Assembly: GCA_947474775.1 (NCBI GenBank)
Contig: CANJKG010000003.1
Span: forward strand, 1 to 39,191
Reading direction: 5' to 3'
Length of the DNA: 39,191 bases
Source of the DNA: Caulobacteraceae bacterium
GTDB taxonomy: Bacteria; Pseudomonadota; Alphaproteobacteria; Caulobacterales; Caulobacteraceae
Shown here in pieces: positions 8,527 through 18,974 of this stretch (the stretch's first letter is position 1; each line of letters starts with the position of its first letter). The notes under the pieces are model-generated. The model had not been told where the DNA came from, ran no database searches, and was given only the letters and a program-made list of their open reading frames with translations. The position numbers and the translations under genes were made by a program.

Positions 8527-9561
8527 ATGACGCTCTACGCCGACATTTCCGAGCACGGAAGAGCCGCCCGCCCGGCCCTGGTGGATGGCTTCGGCCGGGC
8601 CGTGAGCTACCTGAGGCTGTCGGTGACCGACCGCTGCGACCTGCGCTGTGTCTATTGCATGGCCGAGCACATGACCTTCCTCCCGAAGGCCCAGGTCCTG
8701 ACCCTGGAGGAGCTCGACCGCATCGCCAGCGCCTTCGTGGGCCTGGGGACACGCAAGCTGCGGATCACCGGCGGCGAGCCCCTGGTCCGCAAGGGCGTGA
8801 TGGACCTGATCGGTGGCCTTTCCCGGCACCTGGCCAGCGGCGACCTCGACGAGCTCACCCTGACCACCAACGGCACCCGACTGGCGGAGTTCGCGCCCCA
8901 GCTGGCGGGCGTCGGCGTGCGGCGGATCAACGTGTCGCTGGACACCCTCAGGCCCGACCTGTTCCGCACCCTGACCCGGGGCGGCGACCTGGCCAAGGTG
9001 CTGGCCGGGATCGACGCGGCCCAGGCGGCGGGCCTTCGGGTCAAGATCAACGCCGTGGCCCTGAAGAACGACAACGCTGCCGAGCTCCCCGAGCTGATCG
9101 CCTGGGCCCACGGCCGCGGCCTGGACATGACCCTGATCGAGACCATGCCGCTCGGCGAGGTCGAGGCCGACCGCACCGACCAGTACCTGTCGCTGGCCGC
9201 CGTCCGGCGCGAGCTGGAGAGCTTCTGGACGCTCACCGACCTGCCGCTCTCCACCGGTGGCCCGGCCCGCTATGTCCAGGTGGAGGACACCGGCGGCCGC
9301 TTGGGCTTCATCACCCCGCTCAGTCATAACTTCTGCGAGAGCTGCAACCGCGTGCGGCTGACCTGCACCGGCGCCCTGCATTCCTGCCTGGGCCAGGAGG
9401 ACGCCAGCGACCTGCGCGCCGTGCTGCGGGCCGGCGGCGCGGAGTCCGATCTCATCGACGCCATACGCCTGGCGGTGGACGCCAAGCCCAAGGGCCACGA
9501 CTTCCAGATCGCCCGGGCGCAGCCGGCCGTCGCCCGGCACATGTCCACAACGGGAGGCTGA
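8527..9561 (+). CDS. moaA: GTP 3',8-cyclase
   Basis: [15 protein letters not shown] radical SAM motif, [21 protein letters not shown] second cluster, C-terminal GG. Confidence 0.97.
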   Translation: MTLYADISEHGRAARPALVDGFGRAVSYLRLSVTDRCDLRCVYCMAEHMTFLPKAQVLTLEELDRIASAFVGLGTRKLRITGGEPLVRKGVMDLIGGLSRHLASGDLDELTLTTNGTRLAEFAPQLAGVGVRRINVSLDTLRPDLFRTLTRGGDLAKVLAGIDAAQAAGLRVKINAVALKNDNAAELPELIAWAHGRGLDMTLIETMPLGEVEADRTDQYLSLAAVRRELESFWTLTDLPLSTGGPARYVQVEDTGGRLGFITPLSHNFCESCNRVRLTCTGALHSCLGQEDASDLRAVLRAGGAESDLIDAIRLAVDAKPKGHDFQIARAQPAVARHMSTTGG

Positions 9562-9565
9562 GGCC

Positions 9566-9805
9566 GTGGCCAAGGTGCTGCTGTTCGGCCGCCTGGGCGA
9601 CGTGGCGGGCTGGCGCGAGCGCCAGGTGGCGGCGACCGCCCTCTACGCCATCCGCGACTGCCTGGCCGCCGAGGATCCGGCGCTTGGTGAAGCCCTCGCC
9701 GCCCCCGGCGTGCAGATCGCCCTGAACCAGGCCATCGTGCGCGGCGACGCGCCCGTGGGCCCGGAAGCCGAGGTCGCCTTCCTGCCCCCGATGAGCGGCG
9801 GATGA
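9566..9805 (+). CDS. moaD: Molybdopterin synthase small subunit
   Basis: 79 aa ubiquitin-like protein ending PPMSGG, between moaA and moaE. Confidence 0.92.
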   Translation: MAKVLLFGRLGDVAGWRERQVAATALYAIRDCLAAEDPALGEALAAPGVQIALNQAIVRGDAPVGPEAEVAFLPPMSGG

Positions 9806-10242
9806 TCGCCCTCACCGAAAAGGTGTTCGATCCGGGCGCCCTGCTCTCCGAGTTCTGCAGGGGCCGCCAGGAGACCGGCGCCGTGGCCACCTTCACCGGC
9901 ATCGCGCGGGCGGAAGCCGGCGGGACATCCATCCTGGAGCTGGAGGCCTATCCCGGCTTCACGGAGGCGGAGATCGGCAAGATCGCCGACCAGGCCCGCG
10001 CCCGCTTCGGCCTGCACGATGTCTCGATCCTGCACCGGGTGGGGAAGATCGCGCCGGGCGAGCCCATCGTCTTCGTGGCTACGGCCGGCGCCCATCGCCG
10101 CGCCGCCTTCGAGGCCTGCGACTTCCTGATGGACTACTTGAAGTCCCGCGCCCCCTTCTGGAAGAAGGAGCACGGGCCCGCCGGCGCCCGCTGGGTAGAA
10201 CCCCACGCCCAGGACCACGCCGACGCCGCGCGGTGGGACTAA
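9802..10242 (+). CDS. moaE: Molybdopterin synthase catalytic subunit
   Basis: GAVATFTGIAR, LELEAYPG, HRVGKIAPGEPIVFVATAGAHR, KSRAPFWKKE. Confidence 0.97.
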   Translation: MIALTEKVFDPGALLSEFCRGRQETGAVATFTGIARAEAGGTSILELEAYPGFTEAEIGKIADQARARFGLHDVSILHRVGKIAPGEPIVFVATAGAHRRAAFEACDFLMDYLKSRAPFWKKEHGPAGARWVEPHAQDHADAARWD

Positions 10243-10252
10243 GGAGAGCCCG

Positions 10253-10807
10253 ATGAACGCCCCCGTCCTGACCCCCGGTGGAAAGATCGACGCGACGCGC
10301 CAGCTCAAGCCCGTGCGGGTCGCGGTCCTCACCGTCTCCGACACCCGCGTCGCCGAGAACGACACCTCCGGAGACCTGCTGGCCTCCCGCGTGATCGGCG
10401 CGGGCCACGAGCTCGCCGACCGGGCCATCGTCCGCGACGACGTCGAGGCCATCCGCGCCCAGGTGAAGGCCTGGGTCGCCTCGGGCCAGGTGGAGGCGAT
10501 CGTCTCCACCGGCGGCACCGGCATAACCGGCCGTGATGTGACGCCGGAGGCCATCCGGCCCCTGTTCGACAAGGAGATCGATGGTTTCTCGGTGGTCTTC
10601 CACCTGGTCAGCTATCAGTCGGTGGGCCTGTCCACCCTTCAGTCCCGCGCGCTCGCCGGCATCGTCGGCGGTGTGTTCGTCTTCTGCCTTCCGGGATCGA
10701 ACGGCGCGGTGAAGGACGGCTGGGACAAGGTGATCTCCGCCCAGCTCGACAGCCGCCACGGCCCCTGCAACATGGTCGAGCTGATGCCCAGGCTCATGGA
10801 GACATGA
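10253..10807 (+). CDS. moaB: Molybdenum cofactor biosynthesis protein B
   Basis: [44 protein letters not shown]. Confidence 0.95.
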   Translation: MNAPVLTPGGKIDATRQLKPVRVAVLTVSDTRVAENDTSGDLLASRVIGAGHELADRAIVRDDVEAIRAQVKAWVASGQVEAIVSTGGTGITGRDVTPEAIRPLFDKEIDGFSVVFHLVSYQSVGLSTLQSRALAGIVGGVFVFCLPGSNGAVKDGWDKVISAQLDSRHGPCNMVELMPRLMET

Positions 10808-11271
10808 GCAAGCTCACCCACATGGACGAGACCGGCCGCGCCCGCATGGTCGATGTCTCCGGCAAGGTCGACACCGCCCGCGAGGCGGTGGCTTCCGGCT
10901 TCGTGCGGATGAGCCCCGAGACGCTCAAGCTCGCCCTGTCCGGTGAGGGCAGGAAGGGCGACGTCCGCGCCGTGGCCGAGATCGCCGGGATCATGGCCGC
11001 TAAGCGGACGAGTGAGCTGATCCCCATGTGCCACCCGCTGGCGCTGTCCAAGGCGGAGGTCCGGATCGAGCCGGCTGAGGGCGGCCTCGCGGTGACCGCC
11101 CGGGTCAAGACCACCGGTCCCACCGGTGTGGAGATGGAGGCCCTCACCGCCGTCTCCGTGGCCTGCCTCACCCTCTACGACATGCTCAAGGCCGCCGAGA
11201 AGGGCATGGTCATCGAGGCCGTGCGCCTGCTGGAGAAGTCCGGCGGGAAGAGCGGGGACTGGCGGGCGTGA
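10804..11271 (+). CDS. moaC: Cyclic pyranopterin monophosphate synthase
   Basis: [57 protein letters not shown]. Confidence 0.97.
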   Translation: MSKLTHMDETGRARMVDVSGKVDTAREAVASGFVRMSPETLKLALSGEGRKGDVRAVAEIAGIMAAKRTSELIPMCHPLALSKAEVRIEPAEGGLAVTARVKTTGPTGVEMEALTAVSVACLTLYDMLKAAEKGMVIEAVRLLEKSGGKSGDWRA

Positions 11272-12458
11272 AGCTCCTGGCGGTCGAGGACGCCCGCACA
11301 CGGATGCTGGCCGAGATCGCCGCCCTGCCGCCCGAGACGGTGGCCCTGGCGCATGCGACCGGCCGGGTGCTGGCGCAGGACGTGGCCGCCGTGCGCGACC
11401 AGCCCCCCTTCGACGCCTCGGCCATGGACGGCTGGGCGGTGCGGGCGGCCGACACCCCCGGCGAACTGGCCATCATCGGCGAGAGCGCGGCGGGCCATGG
11501 GTTCGCCGGCGCCGTCGGGCCCGGCGAGGCGGTGCGCATCTTCACCGGGGCGGCGATCCCCGACGGCTGCGACGCCGTGGTCATACAGGAGGACGCCCAG
11601 GGCGATGGCGACCGCGTCAGGGTCCCGGCGACGCCGCCTGCCCAGCACCGGCGGCCGGCCGGCGGCGACTTCAGGGCCGGCGCGGTCCTGCTGGAGGCCG
11701 GCGTCCTGATCGATCCCTGGCGGCTGTCGCTGGCCGCCGCCGCCGGGTGCGCGGAGCTGAGCGTGGGCCGGCGGCCGCGGGTGGCGGTATTGGCCACCGG
11801 CGAGGAGATCGTCGAAGCGCCGGCCACCCCCGGCCCGTTCCAGATCTACAACTCCGGCTCGGACGCCCTGGCCGCCATGATCGCCGGCTGCGGCGGCCTG
11901 CCGACGACGGCCAAGCCCGTGCGCGACACCCTGGAGGCCACGGTCCAGGCCCTGCGCACGGCCGACGCCGAGCTGATCGTGACCCTGGGCGGCGCCTCGG
12001 TGGGCGACCATGACCTGGTGCGGGAAGCGGCCGAGGCGCTCGGCCTGTCGCTGCGGGTGGCCAGCGTCGCGGTGCGGCCGGGCAAGCCGACCTTCTTCGG
12101 CGTGCTGGGGGACGGCCGCCGGCTGCTGGGCCTTCCCGGCAATCCCGCCTCGGCCTTCGTCTGCGCGGAACTGTTCCTGAAGCCGATCCTGGCCGCCTAC
12201 CAGGGCGCGCCCGCCAGGGTCCGCACCATCTCGGCGCTAGCCGCCGGGCCGCTGGCCGCCAACGGGCCGCGCGAGCACTGGATGCGAGCCCGGCTGGCCT
12301 TCGAGGACGGGACGATCCGCGCCACGCCCTACAGCGATCAGGATTCGTCCCTGGTCAGCGTCTTCGCCGGCGCTGACGCCTTGCTGCGCCGCCCGCCGGG
12401 CGCTCCGTCCGCAGCCATGGGCGAGCCTGTGGAGGTGCTGCCGCTGGCGCGCGTATAG
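11268..12458 (+). CDS. moeA: Molybdopterin molybdenumtransferase
   Basis: [54 protein letters not shown]. Confidence 0.96.
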   Translation: MKLLAVEDARTRMLAEIAALPPETVALAHATGRVLAQDVAAVRDQPPFDASAMDGWAVRAADTPGELAIIGESAAGHGFAGAVGPGEAVRIFTGAAIPDGCDAVVIQEDAQGDGDRVRVPATPPAQHRRPAGGDFRAGAVLLEAGVLIDPWRLSLAAAAGCAELSVGRRPRVAVLATGEEIVEAPATPGPFQIYNSGSDALAAMIAGCGGLPTTAKPVRDTLEATVQALRTADAELIVTLGGASVGDHDLVREAAEALGLSLRVASVAVRPGKPTFFGVLGDGRRLLGLPGNPASAFVCAELFLKPILAAYQGAPARVRTISALAAGPLAANGPREHWMRARLAFEDGTIRATPYSDQDSSLVSVFAGADALLRRPPGAPSAAMGEPVEVLPLARV

Positions 12459-12551
12459 GCTTGATCGGCCCCGCGGGCCGTGAATCAAGCCTATACTTTT
12501 GATTTGGGCCGAGATTCACGCAGGCCAATCAGACCTGAAGCGATCTCGCCC
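12453..12551. repeat. Bipartite palindromic repeat, copy B, spanning moeA and xdhC stop codons
   Basis: GTATAGGCTTGAT-CGGCCC-CGC-GGGCCG-TGA-ATCAAGCCTATAC (12453-12496), then TTTTGATTT, then GGGCCGAGAT...ATCTCGCCC (12506-12551). Same layout and TGA bulge as copy A. Confidence 0.8.
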
Positions 12552-13483
12552 TGGCGTAGCGACATGATCTCGCCGATCACCGAGACGGCGACCTCCCAGG
12601 GCGCCTTGCCGCCGATGTCCAGGCCGATCGGGGCGTGCAGCCGGGCGATCGACCCCTCGGCGACACCCGCCGCCCGCAGGGGCGCCAGCCGCTCCGGCAG
12701 CCGCCGCCGCGCGCCCAGCAGGCCGACGTACCCGGCCGGCGAGGGCAGGGCGACCATCAGGGCCGCGCGGTCGGTCTCCAGATCGTGGGTCGCCACCGCC
12801 ACTGCCGTCCAGCCATCGATATCCATCTGGCGCAGGGCCTGGCCCGCCTCCTCGCGGCGATAGGCGATTCCCGGGATCGGCGGCGGCGCCACCGGCCCTC
12901 GCGAGCGCACCAGGGTGGTCTCCATGCCCGACTGGGCGCCCAGGGTGGCGATGGCCAGGGCCGTCGGGTCGCCGCCCACGACGATCAGGCGCGGGACCGG
13001 ATCATGGTGCCGCACCACGGCCGCCTCCGGCCAGGGCTCCACCTCGGCGGCGCAGGCCCGCGTCACGCCGTCGCTCACCCAGGTCACCGGCCGGCGTTCG
13101 GTCTCCGCCGCAAGCAGTTCGGCCAGGCTCGCATCGTCTGACGCAACCTTTTCCAGGAAGATCTCGATCCGCGCCCCGCAGAGCAGCTGGATATCGGGCC
13201 AGGGGCTACCCTCGCCATAGACCAGCCGGCGCGGCTCGCCGTCCTGCAGGCAGGCGGCGGCATGGTCGGCTACGTCGGACTCCACACAGCCCCCGGAGAA
13301 ATAGCCGGCGACGACCCCGTCGCCGAACACCATCTGGGTCCCCTCGGGCCGCGGGCCCCCGCCTTCCACCGACGTCAGGGTCGCAAGCACCAGCGCCGGG
13401 GCCGCCTCCCGCGCCCGCCTCAGGGCGGGCCGGACGTCCTCTGCGAGGCCGAAGGTGGGCCACTCGGGCAAGGGGTCGCGCAT
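12491..13483 (-). CDS. XdhC/CoxI-family protein
   Basis: ALVLATLTSVEGGGPRPEGTQMVFGDGVVAGYFSGGCVESDVADHA; GYVGLLGARRR; GLDIGGKAPWEVAVSVIGEI. Confidence 0.92.
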   Translation of the reverse strand: MRDPLPEWPTFGLAEDVRPALRRAREAAPALVLATLTSVEGGGPRPEGTQMVFGDGVVAGYFSGGCVESDVADHAAACLQDGEPRRLVYGEGSPWPDIQLLCGARIEIFLEKVASDDASLAELLAAETERRPVTWVSDGVTRACAAEVEPWPEAAVVRHHDPVPRLIVVGGDPTALAIATLGAQSGMETTLVRSRGPVAPPPIPGIAYRREEAGQALRQMDIDGWTAVAVATHDLETDRAALMVALPSPAGYVGLLGARRRLPERLAPLRAAGVAEGSIARLHAPIGLDIGGKAPWEVAVSVIGEIMSLRQGEIASGLIGLRESRPKSKV

Positions 13484-13583
13484 GGTCAGGCCTTAACTCC
13501 CCGGAAAGGTCTCGGATACGGCTTCTTAGGCATCACGGTGCAAGATGGCGGCTCGCAGGGAGCTTACCAAGTCCAACGGCGTC

Positions 13584-14459
13584 ATGACTCCACTGATCCA
13601 TAAGCTCGGTCTCGGCTCGGCCCAGTTCGGCCTCGATCAGCAGGCGTCGGGGCGCGGGCGTCCGCGCGACGCCGAGGCGCGTGACATTCTGGCGATCGCC
13701 GCCCGGGCCGGTCTGGGCGTGATGGAGGTGGGTGGCCATTCCGCCGCCGCCGACACCACCCTGGCGCAGATCATGCCGCGGCCCAATCCCTTCCGGCTGA
13801 CCATCACCACCGTGCGGCCCGATCGCGGCGCGGACTTCGCTGAAGCGGAAATCCGCGCGCAGATGCTGCGGCTGGGCGTCGAGAGCGTCGATACGATCCT
13901 GGCGCCCTCGGCCACCGACCTGTTCAGCAGCAATGGCCCGGTCCTGTGGGAGCGGCTGCGCGCGCTCCGCGACGAGGGCCTCTGCCGCAAGATCGGCGTC
14001 TCGGTCTACGCCTCCGACGACCCGGTGGGCCTGGCCAGGCGCTTCAAGCCGGATGTCGTCCAGGCGCCCGCCTCCCTGCTCGACCAGCGCCTGCTGATCG
14101 ACGGCACGCTCTCCGAGCTGGCCGGCATGGGCATCGAGGTGCACCTGCGCTCGATCTTCCTGAACGGCCTGCTGTTCCTGCCGCCCGACCGGGCGCCGCA
14201 TCACCTGAAGGCCGCCGCCGGCCGCATCTCGCGCGCGCGGCGGCTGATCGCCGAGGGCCGCAGCGATCCGCTGCAGGCCGCCCTGGGCTTCGCCCTGTCG
14301 CGCCCGGAGGCGAGCGCCGTGCTGGTGGGCGTCGCCTCGGCCTCGGAGATGTCGGCGGTCATCGCCGCGGCCTCAAGCCCGCCGCCGGACCTCGACTGGG
14401 ACGACATGGCGCTCGACGACCCCATGGTCCTCGACAGCCCGGCCTGGGCCGCCGCCTAG
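13584..14459 (+). CDS. Aldo/keto reductase
   Basis: HKLGLGSAQFGLDQ, GLCRKIGVSVYASDD, RSIFLNGLLFLPPD. Track start 13545; internal ATG 13584 (MTPLIHKLG) preferred. Confidence 0.87.
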   Translation: MTPLIHKLGLGSAQFGLDQQASGRGRPRDAEARDILAIAARAGLGVMEVGGHSAAADTTLAQIMPRPNPFRLTITTVRPDRGADFAEAEIRAQMLRLGVESVDTILAPSATDLFSSNGPVLWERLRALRDEGLCRKIGVSVYASDDPVGLARRFKPDVVQAPASLLDQRLLIDGTLSELAGMGIEVHLRSIFLNGLLFLPPDRAPHHLKAAAGRISRARRLIAEGRSDPLQAALGFALSRPEASAVLVGVASASEMSAVIAAASSPPPDLDWDDMALDDPMVLDSPAWAAA

Positions 14460-14463
14460 GGTC

Positions 14464-16373
14464 CTATGGGCCGACGATGTTCGTGAATTCGATGTCGGCG
14501 AGGGTCTTGCCGACCAGGACCACGGCGTCCTCGGCCCCGCCGACGCCATCGAAGGTGTCGGCGAACACCACCACGTCGGCGCCGATCTGCACGGCTACAT
14601 AATCGACAGCCCCGCCCATGATCGCCGAGTCGGCCTGCGTTTTTGCATTGGCGAAGTCAGCCGCCGTGGTCTCCAGGTAGTTGCCCACCGTGCCGCCGGG
14701 GCCGGTGAAGCGCAGCACGTCGGACTGCGAGCCTGAACCTCCGGTCCAGTTGATGATCTGGTCGAGGGCTCCCGCAAGGACCCCGGAGTCCCCGGCACCG
14801 AAGACAAATCGATCCAGGCCGGCGCCGGCATTCATGGTGTCGGCGCCCAGGCCGCCTTCCAGCGTGTCGGCGCCGCCGCCAAAGGCGGGGTTCTCGTCGC
14901 CCATGAGGCTGTCATTGCCAGCTTCGCCGAACAGCCGGTCGTTGCCGACTCCGGCAATCACCGTATCGTTGTCCGCGCCGCCGTTGAGCGTGTCGTCCCC
15001 GAAATCGCCGAAAAGGTCGTCATTGCCGGCGCCGGCGAAGGCGTCATCGTTGCCCACCCCGCCCAACAGGGCGTCTCGTCCGCCCCCGGACACCAGCCGG
15101 TCGTTGCCGACCCCGCCGTCGAGGGTGTCGTTGCCGGCGCCGCTCGACTGAATGCTGTCGTTGCCATCCTCGCCGCTGAGATCGTCGCTGCCCCCGGCGT
15201 CGGTGATGGTGTCGTCGCCGGCCCCCGCCGTCACAGAATCGGAGTCGTTGGTCCCGGAGCCGCTGAGCTGGACGTGATCATTGCCCAAGCCGCCCGAAAG
15301 GACGTTCCGGCCGCCAGTATCGGTGACGCTGTCATTGCCGTCCTCGCCGAAGATGCTGTCGCTGGCGGTTCCCGAGGTGATGGTGTCGTCGCCGGCGTTG
15401 GCGTTGAGGACGGAGACCGCCGTCCCGCCGCCGATCCGGATGATGGTGTCGTTGCCCTGGCCGCCCAGCAGCGTCAGCAAGCCGTTGCTGCTGGACTGGA
15501 GGCGGTCGGCGCCCAGTCCGCCGAGGATGGTGACGAACGAGCCGGCGCCGCCGGCGCCGCCGGTCACCGTGTCGTCGCCCGCCCCGCCGGTCACATTGAC
15601 CACATTGCCCGTGCCGAAGCTGACCAGGTTATTGCCGTCGCCGGTTCCGATGGTGACGTCGCCGTCACCGCCGGCGATGGTGTCGTCGCCGCCCTCGCCC
15701 TCGACCCGGTCGTTTCCGCCATTGCTGATGAGGCTGTCGTTGCCGAGGTTGCCGTTCAGGAAGTCGGCTTGCGGACTGCCGATGATGGTGTCGTTGCCCT
15801 GACCGCCCAGGGCGGTGTTGCCGAACGAGATCTGAGGGCTCTGGTTGAACAGGAAGTCGATGTTGATGCGGTCGTTGCCGAGGTTCCCCTGGCTGAAGTT
15901 CAACCCGGCGCCGGCGGTGATGCTGTCGTCGCCCGATCCGCCATAGGTTGTGTCGGCGCCCGTGCCGGTGGTCAGCTGGTCGCCGGCCTGATTGCCCTGA
16001 AGCAGATTGTTGCCGCCGCCCCCATCGAGCGTGTCGGCGCCGTCGCCGCCGAAGAGCCCGTCGCCCAACGCCGAGTCATGGCCGGGCGCGGAGTCGACAT
16101 TGTAGTTGTCGCCGTTGGCCGTGCCCACAAACAGGATCGTACCGTCCGGGAAGATCGGCGTCTCGCCCTCCAGGCCGATAGCGAAGGTGACGGTCTTGCC
16201 CGTGAGGCCCGAGATGAGGGTGATCGTGGGTCCGGTCGTGGCGGTCGGCGGATTGTACCGCACCGTGGTCAGGTTCGCGCGCTCGCCTGTGGTCTGGAGA
16301 CCAGGGTGTCGTTCTGGGCGTCGTAGGTCGACGCCTGGGCGTCCGTTACGGTCTCGAAGAAGTAGGTCGCCAT
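14464..16373 (-). pseudogene. RTX-type (haemolysin-type calcium-binding repeat) protein, frame-disrupted near its N-terminus
   Basis: Many GGxGxD-type nonapeptides (GGDGADTLDGGGGNN...). Start ATG 16373 with RBS GGAGGG reads MATYFFETVTDAQASTYDAQNDTLVS, then shifts frame near 16294-16304 into the long ORF. Could be a true mutation or a sequence error. Confidence 0.8.
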
Positions 16374-16535
16374 GGTCGCCCTCCAGCCACTGCGTCATCC
16401 AGGCGCCTCGGGTCCGCGCCATCGACGGCGGGAGCCTAGCCGAAGCGAGAGGACCCGGAAAGAGAACGCCGGTCGCCGCAATGGTTAATACGCAGGCTCG
16501 CGCGTTTCAGACGCCGCGGCCGCAAGCGATGGTCC

Positions 16536-17279
16536 TCACTTCAGAACGCAGTCGGCGAGGCCCTGGCGCCGCACAGTGCCCGCCGCCCGGTCGATCCGGC
16601 CGGTCCGGCTCTTCACATAGGGACCGGGCCTGGCGGCCTTCCAGGCCAGCGGCTTGGGCACGATGGCCGCCAGCCGGGCGGCCTGGGTCGCCGACAGCTT
16701 GTCGGCGCTCACCCCGAAATTGCGCCGCGCCGCCGCCTCGGCTCCATAGATGCCCGGACCCCATTCGATGGAGTTCAGATAGACCTCCATGATCCTGGGC
16801 TTGCCCCAGATCACCTCGATGAGCACCGTGAACCAGGCCTCCAGGCCCTTGCGGACATAGTCCCGCTGCGGCCACAGGAAGATGTTCTTGGCGGTCTGCT
16901 GGCTGATGGTTGAACCGCCGCGGATCTTGCCTCGCCCGCGCTCCTTGACCCTGGCGTTGGCCTCCAGGGCCTTGCGCATGGCCTCGAACTCGAAGCCGTG
17001 GTGCTCGCAGAAGCGGGCGTCCTCCGCCGCGATCACCGAACGCACCAGCCTGGGCGATATCCTCTCCAGCGGAACCCAGTCGCGCTGGAAGCCCCGACCC
17101 TCGAATGTCCGTTGCACCATCAGCCAGGTGATCGGCGGCGGCACGAAGCGGTAGACGGCGACCACGGCGATCGGCCCGGCGATCCCGAAGATCAGGATGA
17201 GCAGCCCGATGAGGCGGAGAATGCGCGTCACGGACCCCCGGCTCTCTCGCGCACGCGGCGTCTTCTGTCCCTTGGCCAA
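16536..17279 (-). CDS. mtgA: Monofunctional biosynthetic peptidoglycan transglycosylase
   Basis: [64 protein letters not shown]. Confidence 0.96.
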   Translation of the reverse strand: MAKGQKTPRARESRGSVTRILRLIGLLILIFGIAGPIAVVAVYRFVPPPITWLMVQRTFEGRGFQRDWVPLERISPRLVRSVIAAEDARFCEHHGFEFEAMRKALEANARVKERGRGKIRGGSTISQQTAKNIFLWPQRDYVRKGLEAWFTVLIEVIWGKPRIMEVYLNSIEWGPGIYGAEAAARRNFGVSADKLSATQAARLAAIVPKPLAWKAARPGPYVKSRTGRIDRAAGTVRRQGLADCVLK

Positions 17280-17351
17280 GCGCCGAATCCCGATGGCTTC
17301 CTGGTCGTAGCTGGAGCCTGGCGGTGAGCGCCGTCAAGCCTGCCGCAGGGG

Positions 17352-18323
17352 TCAGCCGACGCTGGCCACGCCTGCGCCGCCGGCCTCGTCGCCCCAGGCC
17401 ACCCGGCGGGCGTCCGGCGTCATCGCGAGCGCGGTGATCGGCGGGCCCTTCTCCGCCTTCAGCGGGATCACCTTGCTCGCCGACAGGTCGCTGGCCCAGA
17501 CCCGGCCGTCGTCCAGGCCGGCGGCCATCCAGGTGGTGGCCGGCGCGGCGGCGACGCGCAACACCATCGCGCTCTCGTCATAGTTCACCTCGGCCGCCTG
17601 CTTGCCCATCGGCCCGGTTGAGCCGGCGAACGGCCAGATCACCGCCCCGTTGGCCCCCGCCGTCGCCAGCAGGGCGCCCTTGGCCAGGAAGGCCAGGCTG
17701 CGGACCTTGGCGGGATAGCCGCCCATCCGCAGGTTCTTCTCGTCGGCCACCCGCCACCCGTGCAGCTGATTCTCCTGCATGGCCGAGACCACGAACCGGC
17801 CGTCGGAGCTCCAGGCCACGGCCAGGTGGCTTCCGGCCCATTTCAGGATCGCGGGCTTCTGGTCGGCGATACGGGCGTACCAGAGCCAGACGCCGCCATA
17901 GGTCGCCGCCGCCAGGCGCCGCCCCTTGGGGTCGAAGGCCAGGTCGGCGATCGACGTCTCGTGCCGGAACAGCCGCTGGAACGCCGGGTCGGCCACATCG
18001 CGGACGTGCAGCTCGCGCCCGGCGCCGAAGGCCAGCAGGCCCGAGGCGGAGCTGGCCGCCACGGTGTCGATCCAGCGGCCGGGGATCTCGGCCAGGGTGT
18101 CGGCCCCTGTCCGCCTGACCCAGGCGAGGCGCCCGTCGTCGCCGCCGGTGAGCAGGCCCTCGCCCGAGGGATGCAAGGCGGCGCACAGCGCGGCGCCCTG
18201 GTGGGCCTGGACGGCGGCGTCGCCGCCCTCGAAGCGGACGGTCCCGTCGCCCAGGGCGAAGGCCGCCCGGCCATCCTTGTCGAACAGGGCGCTGGTCACA
18301 TAGGCGTCGAAGGCGAAGTGCAT
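17352..18323 (-). CDS. WD40-repeat protein
   Basis: Repeated beta-propeller blades (GLLTGGDDGRLAWVRR, IADLAFDPKGRRLAAATYGGVWLW, AVAWSSDGRFVVSA). Track start 18353; MHFAFDAYV start preferred. Confidence 0.8.
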   Translation of the reverse strand: MHFAFDAYVTSALFDKDGRAAFALGDGTVRFEGGDAAVQAHQGAALCAALHPSGEGLLTGGDDGRLAWVRRTGADTLAEIPGRWIDTVAASSASGLLAFGAGRELHVRDVADPAFQRLFRHETSIADLAFDPKGRRLAAATYGGVWLWYARIADQKPAILKWAGSHLAVAWSSDGRFVVSAMQENQLHGWRVADEKNLRMGGYPAKVRSLAFLAKGALLATAGANGAVIWPFAGSTGPMGKQAAEVNYDESAMVLRVAAAPATTWMAAGLDDGRVWASDLSASKVIPLKAEKGPPITALAMTPDARRVAWGDEAGGAGVASVG

Positions 18324-18460
18324 GACTTCCCGTAAATCGGGCAGGCCCCCCACGGGAAGCGGTTTTGCGCGGCCGCAGGCTTTACTTTCCGGAAACGGCT
18401 TGCCAAAGCTCTCGGAACATCGGCGGGCGCGACCGCGCGCTCCAGGGAAGGACCTATTGT

Positions 18461-18904
18461 ATGGGCGCTAAGCTCGGCGGCGGCGGCGGAGGCAAGTTCG
18501 ACCTCGGCCAGAACAGCGACATCAACGTCACCCCGTTCGTGGACGTGATGCTGGTGCTGCTCATCATCTTCATGGTGGCGATCCCCGCCGCGACGGTGTC
18601 GATCAAGCTCGACCTGCCGCCGGCCATTCCGCCGCCTCCCGGCACCAAGGTTAAGGAGCCGATCCTGATCAACATCCAGGAAGGCGGCGGCCTGTTCATC
18701 GGCGACCAACCCACCAAGCTCGCGACGCTGGCGGGCGACCTGTCGACGATCCTCACCAAGGATGATCCGACACTTCCGCCCACCGAGCAGCGCGTCTACA
18801 TCCGCGCCGACCGGACCGTGCGCTACGGCGACTTCATGGCGGTGATGAACGACCTGCAGGGCAACGGCTTCTATCAGGTCGCCCTGATCAACGAAGACAT
18901 CTGA
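18461..18904 (+). CDS. ExbD/TolR-family biopolymer transport protein
   Basis: DINVTPFVDVMLVLLIIFMVAIP transmembrane signature; VYIRADRTVRYGDFMAVMNDLQGNGF. Track start 18365; ATG 18461 preferred. Confidence 0.93.
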   Translation: MGAKLGGGGGGKFDLGQNSDINVTPFVDVMLVLLIIFMVAIPAATVSIKLDLPPAIPPPPGTKVKEPILINIQEGGGLFIGDQPTKLATLAGDLSTILTKDDPTLPPTEQRVYIRADRTVRYGDFMAVMNDLQGNGFYQVALINEDI

Positions 18905-18929
18905 GGCTCCGGCCTTCTGACGAGATTGA

Positions 18930-18957
18930 GCCCGCCTGGTCTCCAGGCGGGCTTTTT
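18930..18957 (+). terminator. Rho-independent terminator after exbD
   Basis: GCCCGCCTGG-TCT-CCAGGCGGGC-TTTTT, perfect 10-bp stem and U tract. Confidence 0.92.
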
Positions 18958-18974
18958 CGTGCCTGCGTTCTTGA

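Noticed and set aside
14800-16000. Possible tandem DNA repeat or CRISPR-like array
   Set aside because: The periodicity (gtcgttgccg-type units) is explained by translated RTX nonapeptides on the minus strand; units are degenerate and lack spacer structure.
15274-16326. 350-aa plus-strand ORF opposite the RTX repeats
   Set aside because: Shadow of the periodic RTX coding sequence on the other strand; no recognisable motifs.
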